Assembly (NCBI GenBank): GCA_023375785.1
Contig: SZWC01004848.1
Location: forward strand, 30,031 to 59,801
DNA: 29,771 bases
Reading direction: 5' to 3'
Origin: Penium margaritaceum
Lineage: Eukaryota > Streptophyta > Zygnematophyceae > Desmidiales > Peniaceae
The notes beneath the pieces are model-generated. The model was not told where the DNA came from, made no database searches, and saw nothing but the letters and a program-made list of their open reading frames with translations. Both the position numbers and the translations under genes were made by a program. Of the stretch, positions 1 to 9,505 are shown piece after piece. Position 1 is the stretch's first letter. Each line of letters begins with the position of its first letter.

Positions 1-335
1 CTATGGCTTGACGGACAGGTTGGGCATGCACTGCTCCCTTGGAGTAAGTCCCCCAGACCTTGTTCGTGGTGCAAGTCCAAGCGAGACACCAGAAGTGTAG
101 CGCAACAGATAGCATGTTGGACATAGGGACAACAGGTCCTGCGATCGAGCCTTGATGTGCGCAGGAGGTTTTTTGACCTTCTAGCACAGGGGAAGATTCT
201 TAGACATTTCTCCATGCATGAGGAGAGTGCGCCACTTGGCGGTCAGTGGATGCGCCAATTGGCGGACTGGTGAGGTGGTGTGGAGTGACCACCCCAAAAG
301 TGTCACTACCCACACACCTTAGAAGCCAGGCCTAG
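1..335. other. Unassigned flank before the 21-bp satellite
   Basis: No coding region, RNA gene or recognisable element is visible here. The only local structure is a pair of short inverted repeats at 230-264, described separately. The sequence changes to 21-bp satellite at about 336. Confidence 0.6.
230..264. repeat. Pair of CGCCA-N2-TGGCG inverted repeats
   Basis: CGCCACTTGGCG (230-241) and the perfect 12-bp palindrome CGCCAATTGGCG (253-264) share the form CGCCA-N2-TGGCG and start 23 bp apart. The pattern is visible directly. It could be a paired protein-binding site or a short chance duplication; no function is claimed. Confidence 0.4.
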
Positions 336-3228
336 GTGCGGAGTGGTGCAAACTGGTTGCGGAGTGGTGGGAACTGGTTGCGGAGTGGTGCCCACTGGTT
401 GCGGAGTGGTGCGAACTGGTTGCGGAGTGGTGCGAACTAGATGCGGAGTGGTGCGAACTGGTTGCGGAGTGGTGCGAACTGGTTGCGGAATGGTGCGAAC
501 TGGTTGTGGAGTGGTGCGAACTGGTTGCAGAGTGGTGTAAACTGGTTGCGGAGTGGTGGGAACTGGTTGCGGAGTGGTGCGAACTGGTTGCGAAGTGGTG
601 CAAACTGGTTTTGGAGTGGTGCAGACTGGTTGCGGAGTGGTGCGAACTGGTTGCGGAGTGGTGCGAACTGGTCGCGGAGTGGTGCGAACTGGTTGCGGAG
701 CGGTGCGAACTGGTAGCGGAGTGGTGCGAACGGATTGCGGAGTGGTGCGAACTGGTTGCGGACTGGTGCGAACTGGTCGCAGAGTGGTGCGAAATGGTTG
801 CGGAGTTGTGCAAACTGGTTGCGGAGTGGTGCAAACTGGTCGCGGAGTGGTGCGAACTGGTTGCGGAGCGGTGCGAACTGGTAGCGGAGTGGTGCGAACG
901 GATTGCGGAGTGGTGCGAACTGGTTGCGGACTGGTGCGAACTGGTCGCAGAGTGGTGCGAAATGGTTGCGGAGTTGTGCAAACTGGTTGCGGAGTGGTGC
1001 AAACTGGTCGCGGAGTGGTGCGAACTGGTTGCGGAGCGGTGCGAACTGGTAGCGGAGTGGTGCGAACGGATTGCGGAGTGGTGCGAACTGGTTGCGGACT
1101 GGTGCGAACTGGTCGCAGAGTGGTGCGAAATGGTTGCGGAGTTGTGCAAACTGGTTGCGGAGTGGTGCAAACTGGTCGCGGAGTGGTGCGAACTGGTTGC
1201 GGAGCGGTGCGAACTGGTAGCGGAGTGGTGCGAACGGATTGCGGAGTGGTGCGAACTGGTTGCGGACTGGTGCGAACTGGTCGCAGAGTGGTGCGAAATG
1301 GTTGCGGAGTTGTGCAAACTGGTTGCGGAGTGGTGCAAACTGGTCGCGGAGTGGTGCGAACTGGTTGCGGAGCGGTGCGAACTGGTAGCGGAGTGGTGCG
1401 AACGGATTGCGGAGTGGTGCGAACTGGTTGCGGACTGGTGCGAACTGGTCGCAGAGTGGTGCGAAATGGTTGCGGAGTTGTGCAAACTGGTTGCGGAGTG
1501 GTGCAAACTGGTCGCGGAGTGGTGCGAACTGGTTGCGGAGCGGTGCGAACTGGTAGCGGAGTGGTGCGAACGGATTGCGGAGTGGTGCGAACTGGTTGCG
1601 GACTGGTGCGAACTGGTCGCAGAGTGGTGCGAAATGGTTGCGGAGTTGTGCAAACTGGTTGCGGAGTGGTGCAAACTGGTCGCGGAGTGGTGCGAACTGG
1701 TTGCGGAGCGGTGCGAACTGGTAGCGGAGTGGTGCGAACGGATTGCGGAGTGGTGCGAACTGGTTGCGGACTGGTGCGAACTGGTCGCAGAGTGGTGCGA
1801 AATGGTTGCGGAGTTGTGCAAACTGGTTGCGGAGTGGTGCAAACTGGTCGCGGAGTGGTGCGAACTGGTTGCGGAGCGGTGCGAACTGGTAGCGGAGTGG
1901 TGCGAACGGATTGCGGAGTGGTGCGAACTGGTTGCGGACTGGTGCGAACTGGTCGCAGAGTGGTGCGAAATGGTTGCGGAGTTGTGCAAACTGGTTGCGG
2001 AGTGGTGCAAACTGGTCGCGGAGTGGTGCGAACTGGTTGCGGAGCGGTGCGAACTGGTAGCGGAGTGGTGCGAACGGATTGCGGAGTGGTGCGAACTGGT
2101 TGCGGACTGGTGCGAACTGGTCGCAGAGTGGTGCGAAATGGTTGCGGAGTTGTGCAAACTGGTTGCGGAGTGGTGCAAACTGGTCGCGGAGTGGTGCGAA
2201 CTGGTTGCGGAGCGGTGCGAACTGGTAGCGGAGTGGTGCGAACGGATTGCGGAGTGGTGCGAACTGGTTGCGGACTGGTGCGAACTGGTCGCAGAGTGGT
2301 GCGAAATGGTTGCGGAGTTGTGCAAACTGGTTGCGGAGTGGTGCAAACTGGTCGCGGAGTGGTGCGAACTGGTTGCGGAGCGGTGCGAACTGGTAGCGGA
2401 GTGGTGCGAACGGATTGCGGAGTGGTGCGAACTGGTTGCGGACTGGTGCGAACTGGTCGCAGAGTGGTGCGAAATGGTTGCGGAGTTGTGCAAACTGGTT
2501 GCGGAGTGGTGCAAACTGGTCGCGGAGTGGTGCGAACTGGTTGCGGAGCGGTGCGAACTGGTAGCGGAGTGGTGCGAACGGATTGCGGAGTGGTGCGAAC
2601 TGGTTGCGGACTGGTGCGAACTGGTCGCAGAGTGGTGCGAAATGGTTGCGGAGTTGTGCAAACTGGTTGCGGAGTGGTGCAAACTGGTCGCGGAGTGGTG
2701 CGAACTGGTTGCGGAGGGGTGCGAACTGGTTGTGGAGTGGTGCGCACTTGTTGCGGAGTGGTGCGCACTGCGTGCGGAGTGGTGCGAACTGGTTGCGGAG
2801 TGGTGCCAACTGGTTGCGTAGTGGTACGAACTGGTTGCGGAGAAGTGCGAACAGGTTGCGGAGTGGAGCCAACTGGTTGTGGAGTGGTACGAACTGGTTG
2901 TGGAGTGGTGCGAAATGGTTGCGGAGTGGTCCTAACTGGTTGCGGAGTGGTGCGAACTGGTTGCAGAGTGGTGCGAACTGGTTGCGGAGTGGTACGAACT
3001 GGTTCGGAGTGGTGCAAACTAGTTGCGGAGAGGTGCGAACTGGAAGCAGAGTGGTGCAAACTGGTTGCGGAGTGGTGCGAACTGGTTGCGGAGTGGTGCG
3101 AACTGGTTGTGGAGTCGTTCGTACTTGTTGCGGAGTGGTCCGCACTGCGTGCGGAGTGGTGCAAACTGGTTGCGGAGTGGTGCCAACTGGTTGCGTAGTG
3201 GTACGAACTGGTTGTGGAGTGGTGCAAA
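336..3228. repeat. 21-bp G-rich tandem satellite array
   Basis: The unit is close to GGTTGCGGAGTGGTGCGAACT (given here split: GGTTGCGGAG then TGGTGCGAACT), 21 bp, repeated without spacers for about 2.9 kb. Edge units differ from each other, while the core 671-2686 is organised into identical 168-bp blocks. Because 21 is a multiple of 3 and the unit lacks stops in most frames, very long open frames appear on both strands; these are a by-product of the repeat and are not annotated as genes. A 20-bp unit near 3001 (GGTTCGGAG, one G missing) shifts the phase of everything after it. The plus strand is strongly G-rich, with GG runs in every unit, so G-quadruplex formation is possible. Confidence 0.95.
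671..2686. repeat. Higher-order repeat: 12 copies of 168 bp (8 x 21 bp)
   Basis: The marker GTCGCGGAGTGG recurs at 671, 839, 1007, 1175, 1343, 1511, 1679, 1847, 2015, 2183, 2351, 2519 and 2687, always 168 bp apart. Each block holds eight 21-mers told apart by diagnostic bases (for example GCGGTGCG, GGTAGCGG, CGGATTGCGG, GGACTGG, AGAGTGG, AAATGG, GAGTTGTG). By eye the 12 copies are identical, while 21-mers on either side are diverged. This is the usual picture of a satellite homogenised at its centre with decayed edges. The next partial unit departs from the consensus at about 2717. Confidence 0.93.
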
Positions 3229-3271
3229 GGACGTTGGGCTGGGTTCGTTCTGGGTGGGTGGGGGTCATGGT

Positions 3272-4345
3272 CTAGTGTAGGAAACTGTAGAAGGCTGCCG
3301 GTCCGGCACCAGTGGAACAGTCCAGCGGATAGAGGTGCCGCAATTCTTTGAGGTACTTGTCCCACTCGTCCTCCAGCCTGTGCACGGCACTGGTGATGAA
3401 CACGCGGGCCACATCACGCATCAATTGCTGTTGTAGGTATTGTGTGTGCTCATCACTGAGTTGTTTGGCCTGATAAACGAGCGTGCAGATGGTACGGTAT
3501 TGCTGGGAGACATCCTCACGGAGGGCCAAGACCCTCGCCCGTTGCTGCGACATATCCTGCAGTTGCGCACGATCGGCTGCCCACTCCTCCTCACACTTGG
3601 TTTGTAGCTGCTGCATGTATGGCAACTGCACCTCAAGCTGCTGCAGTCCTGGAATCAAAGGAGCCATCTCTGCACGTGTTATCCGGAGGGTTCAGCCCAA
3701 CTCTGCTCTTTGGTCAATCAGACGCTGCCCTTCCGCTGCGGGTGGCTTGTCACCTCTGTCTGTAGCCTCGTTCCATTCATATTGCAGGTGTCGCACCTCT
3801 TGGAGTCTCGATTGGATTGCCGTTGCTCGAGTTTCTTGGACCTGAACTTGCTGCTGTCTGTCAGCGCGGGCGGACTCGCACGCAGCGAGGGCGTTCCTCA
3901 CTTGAGTTAGGTTGGCAGCAGAGTTGCGTACATGGTCCGCGTACGTCCTCATCCACGTCCTGTGCTGCTCCCAGAGTCTCTCCACTCTCACTGTCCATGC
4001 TCAATTTTGGGTGATGTGAAGCGCGAATGCTTGCCACAGTGCCTCGTTGCTATGAGGGTCAGGTACTTCCGTTGAGGGTGGGGGTACCGGGCAGGGGTCA
4101 TCCATACACAAGGTGTGGAGAAGGTCTTCTGCTTCTGCCATAGTGAGAAACGCTGCGAGCGCGCGGGCCTCGAACTCAAAAGCAAAAGCCGTGTTCACCG
4201 TGCGTTCAGCAAGTACGTACTCGTACTGGGCCCTGTCGGTGTGGGCCATCTCTGGCATGGGGCTGGTGGTGTCGGTCTGTCGCTGTTCTCCAGTAGTGGT
4301 TGCGTGGTAAGTGTGTTCCAGAGTGTCCAGAGCTGTGGTTGTCTA
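3272..4345 (-). pseudogene. Coiled-coil, Gag-like 3' region of the Ty3-like frame
   Basis: This minus-strand frame reads as a long helical protein rich in Glu, Gln, Arg and Ala: EARALAAFLTMAEAEDLL, then LWEQHRTWMRTYADHVRNS, then QVQVQETRATAIQSRLQEV, then LQQLEVQLPYMQQLQTKCEE and DMSQQRARVLALREDVSQQY. It is cut by TGA at 4001-4003 and 3692-3694, and upstream by TAG at 4343-4345. It ends at TAG 3272-3274, only 44 bp from the 21-bp satellite. All these stops lie in one uninterrupted frame that continues from the protease-like and RNase H regions upstream. It may be a structural or capsid-like protein, but I recognise no named family. A similar coiled-coil fragment lies at 16068-16450. Confidence 0.55.
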
Positions 4346-5650
4346 TGTCGTTGACTGGCGGTTGCGTAAACGGTGTGATCTTTGTGAACGAGAATTTGAG
4401 GGCCACCGTCCTGATCCGCTAGAGGGCGCCCGAGCGATCTGGGGCGGCCGGGCGGGATGGGTGTGCCGCCGTGGTTGTCGGAGGGCGATGGGCATGCCAG
4501 GTTCCAGGTCACGTTGATGTGTTGGACGCTCACCTTGAATCCCCCGTGATCACATGGAGATGCGTTCTCCTAAGAAGACGATATCTTTTGAAGCTCCTGT
4601 TGTCGTTTGTCTGCGTCGTGTGATGCGGGCATGCACCTCCGTTGGATACGGTGCATGATCCTCCGGAGAGTCGCTGCTGTCCGTGGACGATGCCGGTGCA
4701 TCAACGACGATTCTCATGAAGCGTGCTCCGGTGGATCGATCGCCCGCATGCGCTGAGCGGATGGTGGGGGAGGCCTGCCCCGTCAGCAATCGAGCGTCTC
4801 GCTGATGTGGAACTTCCATTTCTTCAAATTGAAGCAGGATGTATGATGGCGCCCCGTCATCGTCGTGCAACGTCATGCATTTTCCCCCGAGCAAAACTAT
4901 CACGTCGCATGCCGTCAACCAGTCGTTCACGAGGAAGACATCGTACTTGGACGTTTCACACACTTGGACCGGCAAGCTCCAATTAATATTTCCGACCTAA
5001 AGGGGAAAAAAATCAATCTGGCCCTCGGATTGGGTGATCTCCCCTCCCGCGTTGCCAAAACAGAGGTTGACGGCTCGGATGAGGTTTGACCAATTATGCC
5101 GCCGAATGACGGGCATGGCGACTGTGGTATGCGTCGCCCCCGTATCCACAATAGTGACGAATTTCACCCCGGTGATCCAGACAGCGCATGAGATGACGGT
5201 ACATATGTACTCCGGCAACGGTTGGCGGCACAGGGTCATGGGTCGCCATGCAAGGGCCCCCGCATGGAGAATGTCGTGAACGGCCCGCCGAGTTTCATCA
5301 ACATGATCCCTCATCATGCGGTGACCCGGCAATTCGAGCCTACAGTTCACTCTCCACCCGGACGGTGCCAGCGCAGCGCTAATCTCCCCAAAGAAAGTCT
5401 GAAGTTGTATAATTTTCCCCGGCAGATGAGTAAGGACTTCCATCTAAGGCAGCACGAGGTGGGTTCGGTCAAAAAATTGCCGGATGGCGTCCGCCACTGA
5501 CGAATAGACCGCACTTGGTGGCGTCGGTGTCACAACTGGCGGAGTGTGTGCCGTGGATGCTGGGTCAGGATTGTGTTGCATACGGTGAAGCCAATCCCTG
5601 TATTCCTTGTGCATCCATCCTGGCTCATTCTTGAAGAGGTCGGTTCTTCA
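4346..5650 (-). pseudogene. Second aspartic protease-like domain (DTGA intact), in frame after RNase H
   Basis: In coding order this holds a short segment (FKNEPGWMHKEYRDWLHRM), a Pro/Thr-rich linker, then a retropepsin-like core: FVTIVDTGATHTTVAMPVI with the catalytic Asp-Thr-Gly-Ala, a downstream GNAGGEI segment, and KYDVFLVNDWLTACDV. The last resembles the YDVILGMDWL segment that ends Ty3 proteases. In-frame stops are TGA 5648-5650, TAG 5444-5446, TAG 4997-4999, TGA 4550-4552 and TAG 4343-4345. There is no frameshift. The domain is related to the protease remnant at 11878-12558: both have WRPM followed about 25 residues later by the active-site segment and then a W. Its place after RNase H is unusual for Ty3/gypsy, where protease precedes RT. 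Confidence 0.65.
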
Positions 5651-6606
5651 TCGCACATTGATGTGGCCTACGTTCACGTCGTACTGAGGTAAGTCAAGAG
5701 GGTATACCCAGCGGTACTCCTCAGCGGTGAGGTCGTGCGCCTGGCCTTGAATAAGAACATTTGCACCAGGAGGAGGCTCGTCCGGAGGTGGTCCACCTCC
5801 ATATGATGGTGTTTTGTGAGAGCTGCGGTCCTTCCACCCTTCGCGTAGTAATCGACTAAGAGCATCTTCATTGCGGTGCGCAAATGCTGGTTGATATTTG
5901 ATCGTGAGGTTGTGTCCTTGTAGAAGTAGGGCCCATTGCCAAGAATTCCCTTGTGGTTTTGTGTCGTAAGCAGCCATTAGAGGGCCTGATGATCTATGAG
6001 GATGGTGAAGGGTTTTCCATTCTTGACGTAATCTCTGTAGAACTGGATAGCCCATAAGACCGCCAGACATTCTCCTTTCACAAATGGATACTTAGCTTCT
6101 GCGTCGTTGAGCGCGCAACTGCCGTAGCAGACCACCCTCATCATGCCGTTGTCTCTGCGTTGAAACAGGATAGCCCCAATACCTTCCTGTGAGAAATCTG
6201 CTGTGATGAATAACGGCAGATTGAAGTTTGGGAGTTCCAGCATTGGCGCGGTGATAAGGTGATGCTTAATCTCGATCCATGCGAGCTGGCAGGCCTCCGT
6301 CCACTCTAAGGCTTCATCTTGGTGAGTGAGGTACTGCAAAGGACGAACAATCGTAGCATGATCATGGACGAACTTGCGGTAGAAGCTGATGAACCCCAGG
6401 AAGATCTTGACCTTGGATGATGTAATTTGGTGCTTCCACTCACGGACGGTTGCAATCTTGGCTAGGTCTGTAGATATTCCTTGTGCACTGATGATAAATC
6501 CCAGGAACTCCATGCTAACTGCCCCGATGACACACTTGGTGGCTTTCAAACAAAGGTTTGCGGAACGTAGGACCAAAAACACGGCATCAAGAGAAGACAT
6601 CAGCTA
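5651..6606 (-). pseudogene. pol: RT 3' part (thumb/connection) and RNase H of Ty3/gypsy pol, broken
   Basis: The frame ending upstream at TAG 6604-6606 reads LDAVFLVLRSANLCLKATKC and EFLGFIISAQGI, the Ty3 RT region after the catalytic box, then FLGFISFYRKFV and the RNase H domain. RNase H catalytic residues are visible, numbered from the Met at 6600: D135 (ITADFSQEG), E177 (VKGECLAVL) and D203 (ILIDHQAL); the fourth is likely in HRNEDALSRLL. A TAA at 5977-5979 and a one-base frameshift just after it split the domain: the final part (QWALLLQGHNLTIKYQP) is in another frame. RNase H removes the RNA strand from the RNA-DNA hybrid during reverse transcription. This copy is not functional. Confidence 0.88.
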
Positions 6607-7200
6607 TTGGAGGCTAAACGGAGCAACCATGAAGTCATCCACGCAACAACATGCATTGGGAACATTGCATAGCACTTGGTCCATTACGCGTTGAACTAAG
6701 CACTGGCATTGTGCAATCCGAAGGGCATATGGGTGAAGCCATATAGCCCATCCGGGGTGATGAAGGCCGTCTTCAGCATAGAGTTTCGATCCATAGGAAA
6801 AGTGTGAAAGGCAGATTTGATGTCACGCTTGGCAAACCAACTCTTTCTCCGCTGTCGTTCTTGGATGTCGACGATGAGTGGCATTGGATAAGCATCTTCA
6901 ATGGTGACCTTGTTGAGGTAACGGAAGTTAACATAGAACCGTTTTGTGCCTTTTGGTTTCCCCACAACCACTAGATTGGAGCGCCATGGGCTTTTCACTT
7001 TGACAATCACGCCCTGTTCCTTGAGCTCACACAGGCCCTCATTGATGATGTCCTTCTGGTCCTAGAGCAGGCCTCGAGCCTTCTGCTTATGTGCACATGC
7101 GTCTCCTGTGTTAATGACATGGACCGTGTCGACTGCTCCGATCTCCGTTGACTTGCCTGCAAATACTTCTTTAGGGTAGAGGAGAAGCTCATTGATTCCT
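6607..7200 (-). pseudogene. pol: Reverse transcriptase palm/fingers of Ty3/gypsy pol, broken
   Basis: The RT entry segment is present: LLLYPKEVFAG, then INTGDACAHKQKARGLL (the conserved TGDA motif), then KSPWRSNLVVVGKPKG, RFYVNFRYLNKVTIEDAYPMP, WFAKRDIKSAFH (first catalytic Asp) and MPFGLHNA. The catalytic box follows in a different frame as CVDDFMV (6634-6645 for C-V-D-D), where Ty3 elements normally have Y-[VLI]-D-D. Damage includes TAG at 7062-7064, a frameshift near 7195-7205 and another near 6700-6715. The domain makes element cDNA from RNA in the virus-like particle. The family call is secure, and the copy is clearly inactive. Confidence 0.9.
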
Positions 7201-8015
7201 GCCTCTGCTCCTCTGTCAGGCGCTCATGGAGCATGTGGTCCCATCGTTGGGATTGTGGGACTGTGGGTGGTGGCAGTTCGTCATCCCCCACCAGACCGGC
7301 TTTGATATCAGGGTCTGGATCCCAATAATCATATACCTGCAAGCTGAAATTGCGGGAGCCACATGGGGAGATCGTGAGGGTCTTTGGTTGACGTGGAGGT
7401 GGCTCATCATCGAGGCCTAGCAAGCCAACATCACTCATGGGTTCTTCGTCTGAGTCTTTTCAACTGACATCTTCATACATGGCAGTGTCGTTGTCACGCA
7501 CCAGCATTTTCCCTTTACACTTCGCCTCCTTGACAAGATCGTTTGGTATTTTTGGCTGCGCGGTTACCGGTACGAGTGGGCGGCTTGACACCTGAAGAGG
7601 CCCTTGATGAGGTGAGGTGATCGGGGCCCGACTGAGGTCAGCAGGGTGGCGTTCTGTCGTGGGAAGGAACAGCCATGTGGGGGATTCTGCGGACGGTTTG
7701 GGTATCGGTCCAATGGGGAGCTGCGGTCGATCATACGTTAGAGTAGCTTGTGCTCGTTCAGGGCATGGCTGCTGGGGTGTGGGTGTGCAATCCATCATCT
7801 CTTCTTCCTCAACTTGTGGCGCAATCAGGGAAGGAGCATCATGCTTGGAGAATGCCAGGATAGAATTCCTGGCTGCATGGTCGTGAGCACGGGCTTCTTC
7901 CAGGGAGAAGGGGTGACCGAACTTCGTAGGCATTGATGTCCTTGGGCCCACAATCAGAGCTGTACAGGTGGTGTACCCTGATGACATCAACTGCATGAAT
8001 CTGTTTGCATAGAGT
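7201..8015 (-). pseudogene. Spacer between protease and RT of the Ty3-like element
   Basis: A largely open frame runs from near the element A junction down to about 7201, with a TGA at 7460-7462 (MYEDVS-stop-KDSDEEPM). The product is Pro-, Glu- and Asp-rich and mostly low complexity (VEEEEMMDCTPTPQQP; LGLDDEPPPRQPKTL). One part is less biased (FGHPFSLEEARAHDHAARN). It lies in coding order just before the RT, where Ty3 elements have a variable linker. I recognise no domain. Its upstream end at 8015 is where element A is inserted, so the protease remnant at 11878-12558 was originally adjacent. Confidence 0.6.
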
Positions 8016-8978
8016 TGTCAAGAAAATGAGAGCAGCAAAGCATACAGAGGAGCGAGTGGCACAGAAGCTACCACAAAGATGCGGAAGGCTGACGAAAGAT
8101 GACGTCACTGCAGAACAGAAGTACTCGAACAGGAGAAGACATCGGGAGGAGCGGAAGCGATGAAGCGCTAAGGATGAGTTATCAAGAGAGGTTGGGAACC
8201 GAAGCGCGGACTAAAGGCCACCGCGGTTTGGGTTCCATTGTGGATGAACACTCTGAGATGTGAGAAAGGTGAGCGAGGATCAGACGGCAACTTTGGACCC
8301 GATGCACTTTGGTGAACTGATAGATGATTGAGTGAAGGCGACAATCAAAGTGATGAGAGCGATGAGGCAAGGAACGGCAATTGAATGGAGGCAATAATGA
8401 TGAAGGTAATTGAGGAGGAATTGACTGAGGCAATTGAGTACATGAGTTCTACTGCTATTAGTACTAGATAGGTCTAAGTCTAGAGTACAGAGTACAGTCG
8501 CCTACATCCATTAGGGCGGGCGGTGCGAGATGTGCAGCCGTAATCGACAGTGTGCTGCTGCTGCTGCTTCTGTGTCTTCGCAGTGCGTGGGCGCGGTACG
8601 ACTACGCATGGACTTGTGATCTTGGGAACCTTCCCAGGTTGAGTTAAGGACGTGTTTCTTCTGTCAAGCCTTGGATGTTGCCACGGAGAACGGACCAGGG
8701 AGCAGGGCTGCCGTCGGCAGATCTTGCTGGTCCATACGTGGTGTTGGAGGTCTGTTGGCGTTGGACGTGGTGTATTTGGACGGCTGGTTAGTCAGACCAA
8801 ACAGTCTGATTGGGCATACCATCTGAGCCGTTCAGGCGGCAAAACGCGGTAGGTGAACCTGGTCTGGACAGCCTTTTCCATTTTCCGCTGAGTGGATATC
8901 CCAGGGAGAGTTGGAGGGCTCAAGGAAGATAGGGGAGAACCCGGTTGAGCCGTCTGAGTCTTCATCAAGATTCTGACA
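8016..8978 (-). repeat. 3' LTR of element A (963 bp)
   Basis: The boundaries are set by TG at 8016 and CA at 8978 on the plus strand. Inside the element they abut the polypurine tract (8979 on); outside is Ty3-like spacer. In coding orientation it starts TGTCAGAATC and ends CTTGACA, so the ends form a TGTCA/TGACA inverted repeat. It contains a CTG/CAG run near 8553 and the TGACGTCA palindrome at 8100-8107. Its 963 bp is the exact length I calculate for both LTRs of element B after removing assembly duplications. Confidence 0.88.
8100..8107. promoter_or_regulatory. TGACGTCA palindrome in LTR A-3'
   Basis: A perfect bZIP/CRE-type octamer lies 84 bp from the coding-orientation 3' end of the LTR. 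The same octamer sits at the same distance in the other three LTRs. Whether it binds a factor is inference from the motif. Confidence 0.55.
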
Positions 8979-8988
8979 GCCCCCTTCA
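8979..8988 (-). other. Polypurine tract of element A
   Basis: On the minus strand TGAAGGGGGC lies directly before the 3' LTR start (TGTCAG). Element B has TGAAGGGAGC at the matching place. Such tracts prime plus-strand DNA synthesis in LTR retroelements. Confidence 0.75.
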
Positions 8989-9335
8989 AGATCTCATGGC
9001 GTGCAAGAAAGAAGCCAAGGAGGGAGGCCAGTTGCTTTTCATTTACTCAGAAGGAAGGGTTACTTCTCGGCGGAACTCCAGAGGAGAGGAGGTTAGAGTC
9101 ATTTTGCATGATCCAGAGAAGCTGGAGGAGAGCGATAGGAGTAGCTGGAGAGGTGAGGCTGTGCATCCATCCTGTCGGTGGCTGCAGGTGTGAAGAGATA
9201 GTTGAATCGGCGCTGAAATCAGGGGAAGGATGAAATGCTAGTGACAGCAGCTGGGTAGTGGTGATCGAGTTCCAGAGGAGTGAAGTGTGTGGTGAAGGCG
9301 TGATGCTTCAGAGAGCTGGGGGGAGGAGAAAGGAT
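8979..9335. other. Non-coding 3' internal region of element A
   Basis: No credible ORF is seen here. Near the LTR it is still similar to element B (both have a CTTTCTTGCA stretch shortly before the polypurine tract), consistent with a conserved 3' untranslated region. Confidence 0.5.
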
Positions 9336-9497
9336 TCAAGTGAGTTTGGCGGAGAAGTTGGTACTGGTAGTAGGCATGCCGTCAATGCGAAGCGTTGAAT
9401 AGTGGATGGCTAGACGGAAGTGAGCTGAGGCACGGGAGAGGTTGCACTTGGGAGTCCTACAGACGGCAGATGGCCTGATGGTGGCCCTGGTGGGGTT
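9336..9497 (-). other. Conserved -1-frame tail after the main ORF of element A
   Basis: Reading from 9497 down in the -1 frame relative to the main ORF gives NPTR, KCNLSR, LAI, TLRIDG, MPTTSTNFS, ending at TGA 9336-9338. Element B shows the same order (NPTR, KYNLSR, HLAI, ALRIDD, VPTTRTNFS), also in the -1 frame, ending at a TGA in the same alignment column. No early ATG is present in either copy. It may be a frameshifted C-terminus of the main protein, an exon of a captured gene, or a remnant. The peptide similarity is seen directly; how it would be translated is unknown. Confidence 0.45.
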
Positions 9498-9505
9498 ACA
9501 AGGAT

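Noticed and set aside
336..3228. CRISPR-like array
   Set aside because: Units abut with no unique spacers, and the surrounding sequence is eukaryotic retroelement DNA.
306..3365. Very long open frames (up to about 1,000 codons) on both strands across the 21-bp array
   Set aside because: A stop-free 21-bp unit leaves most frames open at once. Heptad peptides such as TTPQPVR or CGVVRTG follow automatically, and frames change at the one-base slip without consequence. No unique domain is attached.
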